DNA of 64,000 bases, taken from Pseudomonadota bacterium. GTDB taxonomy: Bacteria > Pseudomonadota > Gammaproteobacteria > Burkholderiales > Rhodocyclaceae. Positions 61,029-64,000 of the stretch are shown piece after piece. How positions within the stretch are numbered: position 1 is the first letter of the stretch; every line of letters begins with the position of its first letter. The position numbers and the translations under genes were made by a program. The stretch spans positions 1-64,000 of the forward strand of contig JAGTRU010000012.1 in assembly GCA_018261905.1 (NCBI GenBank), written 5' to 3'. The notes below the pieces were generated by a model. That model searched no databases, was not told where the DNA came from, and saw only the letters and a program-made list of their open reading frames with translations.

Positions 61029-64000
61029 TTATATCCTCAACCGCGAATACCCAACCCCGCCGCCCTTCTCAACCCGTATCTGCGCCGGAATCCGTTCCTT
61101 CATGCCTTCGACGTGGCTGATGACGCCGATCATCTTCCCGCTGGCGTTCAGGGTGTCGAGGGCGTTGAGCGCGATTTCCAGGGTGTCGGCGTCGAGGGTG
61201 CCGAAGCCTTCGTCGAGGAATAGCGAGTCGATTGAGGTCTTGTGGCTGACCAGGTCGGAGAGGGCGAGGGCGAGCGCCAGACTGACCAGGAAGCTTTCGC
61301 CGCCCGATAGCGTGCGCGTGTCGCGGGCGACTTCGCCTTGCCAGCTATCGACGATGTCGAGTTCCAGTTCGCCGCTGCTTTTGCGGCGCAGCAGGTAGCG
61401 GCCGTGCAGGCGGGCGAGGTGGGCGTTGGCGAGGTGCAGCAGGTGGTCGAGGGTCAGGCCCTGGGCGAACTTGCGGAACTTGTCGCCTTTGGCCGAGCCG
61501 ATCAGGCTGTCGAGGCGTTGCCAGAGGTCGCTTTCGGTGGTCTGCGCGGCGATTTCCTTGAACAGCGCTTGCTGGTTCTGGCGCGCCTGTTCGTCGCGGG
61601 TGAGCAGGGCGCGCTGGGCGCCGAGTTGTTCGCTGAGTTCGCGGCGCGTGGTGTCGAGTTGAGTTAGGAGGTATTCCAGTTCAGGGAGGGTTGGGAACCC
61701 ATCCCCCTCCCAGCCTCCCCCTTGAAGGGGGAGGAGTTTGGCCGGCGGGCTGCTTTGCAGGCGCAGCAGCTTTTCGCTGGCGGCCTTGAGCACGGCAGCG
61801 GCCTGCTGCTGGGCGAGTTGCCGGGCTTCCTTCAATTGCAGCAGGCGCTGGCGTTCTTCGGCGGGGAGCAGCGCCGCCGCGTAGGCGGCGAGGTCGGCGA
61901 AGGGGCTGGCGGCGAGGTCGGTTTGCCAGGCGGTCGACGCGTCGGCGAGGGCCTTTTTCTGTTCTGCCAGATTGGCGGCGAGCTGCGCCTGCCGGCCTTG
62001 CTGGGCGGCGAGTTGCTGCGTCAGGTCGGCGATGGCTTCGGCGCAGCGGGCGAGGGCGGCGGCCGGGTTGGCGCTGACTTCCGCCAGTTTTTGCCCTTCC
62101 TGGGCGGTCGACCGTTCGGCGGCGACGATTTTCCAGCGGTCCTGCCAGTGCGCGGCTTGCGCCTGCGCGGCCTCAGTGCGGTCCTGCTGCTTGACGAGAA
62201 TTTCGCCGAGTTCCTGGCGGCGTTTCTGCGTCTGCTGCCAGTGTTGCCATTCGCCGTCGCGCTCCTGCAGCCAGGCGGCGGGTTCGGCGGGGATTTCGTA
62301 GCCGGCGGCGCTCAGCGTGGCGCCGAGTTTGGCGTCGAGGTCGACCTGTTCCTGGGCGATGGCTTGTGCGGCTTTGGCGAGTTCGGCCTGGCGTTGCTGG
62401 CCGGTTTGCGTCGCCTGTTGCAGCAGTTTCTGCTGGTTGCCGGCGTTGAGCAGCGTCTGCGCGGCTTCGGCGGCGGTTTTGCGGGCGGCGTTGAGCGCCT
62501 GTTCGCCCTGATCGGCGGCTTGCAGGCGTTGGGCGAGTTGGGCCAGCGCCTGTTCGGCGGCGGCGCGGCTGGCAGCCAGGATTTTTGCGTCCTGCCAGGC
62601 GTCGACCGCGAGGGGTGTGGTGCTGGCGAGGTTGGCGACCAGTTCGGCCCATTCCGCTTGCAGGTGGGCGCCATCCGCGGCCGTCTTGCTTTGCTGCTCG
62701 AGCAGGACCTTTTGCGTCGTTTGCGCCGCGGTTTGCTCGTTGCGGGCTTGCTGGCCGGTTTCCACCAGCGCGTCGAGCGCCGCCTGCTTTTCCTTGAGCG
62801 CGTTTTCGGTCGTGGAAACGTCGAGCGCCGCGTAGTCGGCAATCGCCGGGTGTTCGTGCGCGCCGCACAGCGGGCAGGCGTCGCCCGGCTGCAGTTGCCG
62901 GCGATGCTCTTCCAGGCTGCGGATGCGCTGTTCCTGTTCGAGCAGTTTTTTCTTGTCGGCGACCTGGGCGGCGAGTTCCTTGTGCTGTTCGCGCAGGGCG
63001 ACCAGCTTTTTCTCCTGTGCTTCGATCTTCGCCTGCGCCTGCTGTAATTGCGTCGCCTGCGCGCTTTGCGTCGCGGCGAGTTCGCGCCGGCGCTGGGCGA
63101 GGGCTTCGAGTTGTTGCCAGCGATTCAGGCCGGTTTGTTCGCGCTGCCAGTGCTGGCGCAGTTCGGCCAGGGTCTGGCCGGCCAGGCGCTGGTTTTGTTC
63201 GGACTGGATTTTTTCCAGCGCGGCGTCGGCGGCGGTTTTTGCCTTTTCTGAGAGGACGACCGCTGTGGCTTGCGTGGCGAGTTGGCGGGCGGTGGCGGCG
63301 AGTTCATCGGCCAATTTTTGCTGCGCCTGCTGCTGGGCGGCGAGGTCACGGCCCAGTTTTGCCTTTTGCTCGAACTGCTGGCGCCAGACGCCGAGGCGTT
63401 CGCCGAGTTGGGCGCGTTGCGGCTGGGCGGCGCAGAAGTCGTCGATTTGTTTGGCTTCGCTCTGGCTGAGTTGCAGGGCCTGCTGCGCCAGGGTGGCGAC
63501 TGCGGCGCTGTAGTGCCGGGCGGCGGCGTGCTGGGCGAGCTGTTCGGTTTGCAGCTTTTCGCGGGCGGCGTGCAGGGTTTTGAGTTCGTTTTCGCTGTGC
63601 TGGCAGGCGGCACCGGCCTGTTGCCATTGCAGGTGCAGCGGTTTGAGCGTTTCGGCCGGTTCGCTGGCGGTGAGCCTGGCCAGTTCGGGCGCGGCGGCAG
63701 TCAGCGCAGCCTCGGCTTCCTGCTGCTTGCCTTCGGCGGCTTTGACTTCCTGCTCGCCTTGCGCCAGGTCGAGGCGCCACTGGCGCTGGGCTTGGGTTTG
63801 ATCGTGGTGGCGCTGGACGTCGGCGAGTTGCATATCGAGGCGGGCGACTTCGGTTTGCATCGCGGTACGTTGCTCGTCAGAGAGCAGTTCCATGCCGTCA
63901 GCGCGGGCTTTGAGCTGGTCGAGCTGGCTTTTTGCCTCGCGCGCCTGCTCGAAAACCTTGCGCGAAATTTCGCCGTAGATCTCGGTGCCGGTCAGTTCTT
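61029..64000 (-). CDS. sbcC: SbcC exonuclease subunit (SMC-like ATPase), partial
   Basis: At least 990 residues; the 5' end lies beyond the right edge of the window (the frame continues upstream as LTGTEIYGEISRKVFEQA). Long Ala/Gln/Glu-rich coiled-coil arms flank the zinc hook CPLCGAHEHP. The C-terminal ATPase half carries the signature LSGGESFLVSLALALALSD and Walker B LFLDEGFGTLD. With SbcD it cleaves hairpins and blocked DNA ends. A palindromic mini-repeat is inserted in frame at 61700-61736. It is on the same strand as, and upstream of, the GT51 operon. Confidence 0.95.
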   Translation of the reverse strand, partial: ELTGTEIYGEISRKVFEQAREAKSQLDQLKARADGMELLSDEQRTAMQTEVARLDMQLADVQRHHDQTQAQRQWRLDLAQGEQEVKAAEGKQQEAEAALTAAAPELARLTASEPAETLKPLHLQWQQAGAACQHSENELKTLHAAREKLQTEQLAQHAAARHYSAAVATLAQQALQLSQSEAKQIDDFCAAQPQRAQLGERLGVWRQQFEQKAKLGRDLAAQQQAQQKLADELAATARQLATQATAVVLSEKAKTAADAALEKIQSEQNQRLAGQTLAELRQHWQREQTGLNRWQQLEALAQRRRELAATQSAQATQLQQAQAKIEAQEKKLVALREQHKELAAQVADKKKLLEQEQRIRSLEEHRRQLQPGDACPLCGAHEHPAIADYAALDVSTTENALKEKQAALDALVETGQQARNEQTAAQTTQKVLLEQQSKTAADGAHLQAEWAELVANLASTTPLAVDAWQDAKILAASRAAAEQALAQLAQRLQAADQGEQALNAARKTAAEAAQTLLNAGNQQKLLQQATQTGQQRQAELAKAAQAIAQEQVDLDAKLGATLSAAGYEIPAEPAAWLQERDGEWQHWQQTQKRRQELGEILVKQQDRTEAAQAQAAHWQDRWKIVAAERSTAQEGQKLAEVSANPAAALARCAEAIADLTQQLAAQQGRQAQLAANLAEQKKALADASTAWQTDLAASPFADLAAYAAALLPAEERQRLLQLKEARQLAQQQAAAVLKAASEKLLRLQSSPPAKLLPLQGGGWEGDGFPTLPELEYLLTQLDTTRRELSEQLGAQRALLTRDEQARQNQQALFKEIAAQTTESDLWQRLDSLIGSAKGDKFRKFAQGLTLDHLLHLANAHLARLHGRYLLRRKSSGELELDIVDSWQGEVARDTRTLSGGESFLVSLALALALSDLVSHKTSIDSLFLDEGFGTLDADTLEIALNALDTLNASGKMIGVISHVEGMKERIPAQIRVEKGGGVGYSRLRI
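61700..61736. repeat. Palindromic mini-repeat inserted in sbcC
   Basis: CCTCCCCCTT-G-AAGGGGGAGG (61714-61734), flanked by CCCTCCCAG, interrupts the Ala/Gln-rich coiled coil with an out-of-character peptide (KLLPLQGGGWEGDGFP). The form matches small palindromic intergenic repeats of proteobacteria that have landed in a coding region without breaking the frame. Confidence 0.65.

Overview
The window is GC-rich, densely coded DNA from a Gram-negative bacterium: outer-membrane beta-barrels, lipoproteins, a periplasmic Do-like protease and PBP1A are all present. The gene mix (eutBC with an eat-type permease, HscC-type Hsp70, several methionine sulfoxide reductases, exosortase, sigma-54 promoters) fits a betaproteobacterium, most likely Rhodocyclales (Dechloromonas/Azonexus-like). 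That placement is inferred from gene content and protein style, not from a marker gene. No rRNA, tRNA or CRISPR array was seen.

Region by region. 0-10 kb: SDR oxidoreductase divergent from a LysR regulator; a FecR/DUF6600 protein whose alanine-rich 30-residue repeats carry a frameshifting 22-nt deletion; a thioesterase-radical SAM pair; msrB; a YecA/SEC-C protein; a Do-like serine protease; a nucleoside deoxyribosyltransferase-like gene. 10-18 kb: a secreted Ig-like protein and a small secreted repeat protein, each behind a good sigma-54 promoter, flank a sensor kinase/sigma-54 activator operon; the four genes look like one regulon. 18-23 kb: DUF5610-like, cupin, CreA, a DnaQ/GIY-YIG fusion nuclease, a MITE-like element with terminal inverted repeats, and an ScfR/RamB-type regulator divergent from a GntR regulator. 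23.5-29.7 kb: two divergent operons meeting at a tandem palindromic operator. One encodes membrane, lipoprotein, winged-helix and TonB-like proteins. The other encodes a VIT-domain protein with a PEP-CTERM-like tail, an exosortase (Cys-Arg-His) and an EpsI-like protein. This looks like a self-contained, single-target exosortase module.

29.9-36 kb: a PhnD-like binding protein coupled to a hybrid histidine kinase that has an in-frame amber stop 57 codons before the next stop, an MsrA-thioredoxin-MsrB fusion, and a TorF-like porin. 36-41 kb: ethanolamine use (eutB, eutC, permease, AraC-type regulator) with paired direct repeats as a probable regulator site. 41-54 kb: PBP1A, small secreted protein, HxlR/quinone reductase pair, ketopantoate reductase, HscC with a J-like partner, AraC/Fsr-type efflux pair, L,D-transpeptidase-like protein.

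54-64 kb is accessory DNA: VapBC, HigBA, a second decayed HigBA copy split by a block holding a SHOCT-domain gene and an msrA fragment, a DUF4143 ATPase behind a perfect 15-bp inverted repeat, and a conspicuously AT-rich two-gene unit made of a membrane-anchor-less GT51 transglycosylase and a nucleotidyltransferase-fold protein. The window closes inside sbcC, which has a palindromic mini-repeat inserted in frame. The exosortase module and the GT51/nucleotidyltransferase pair are the best candidates for undescribed systems.
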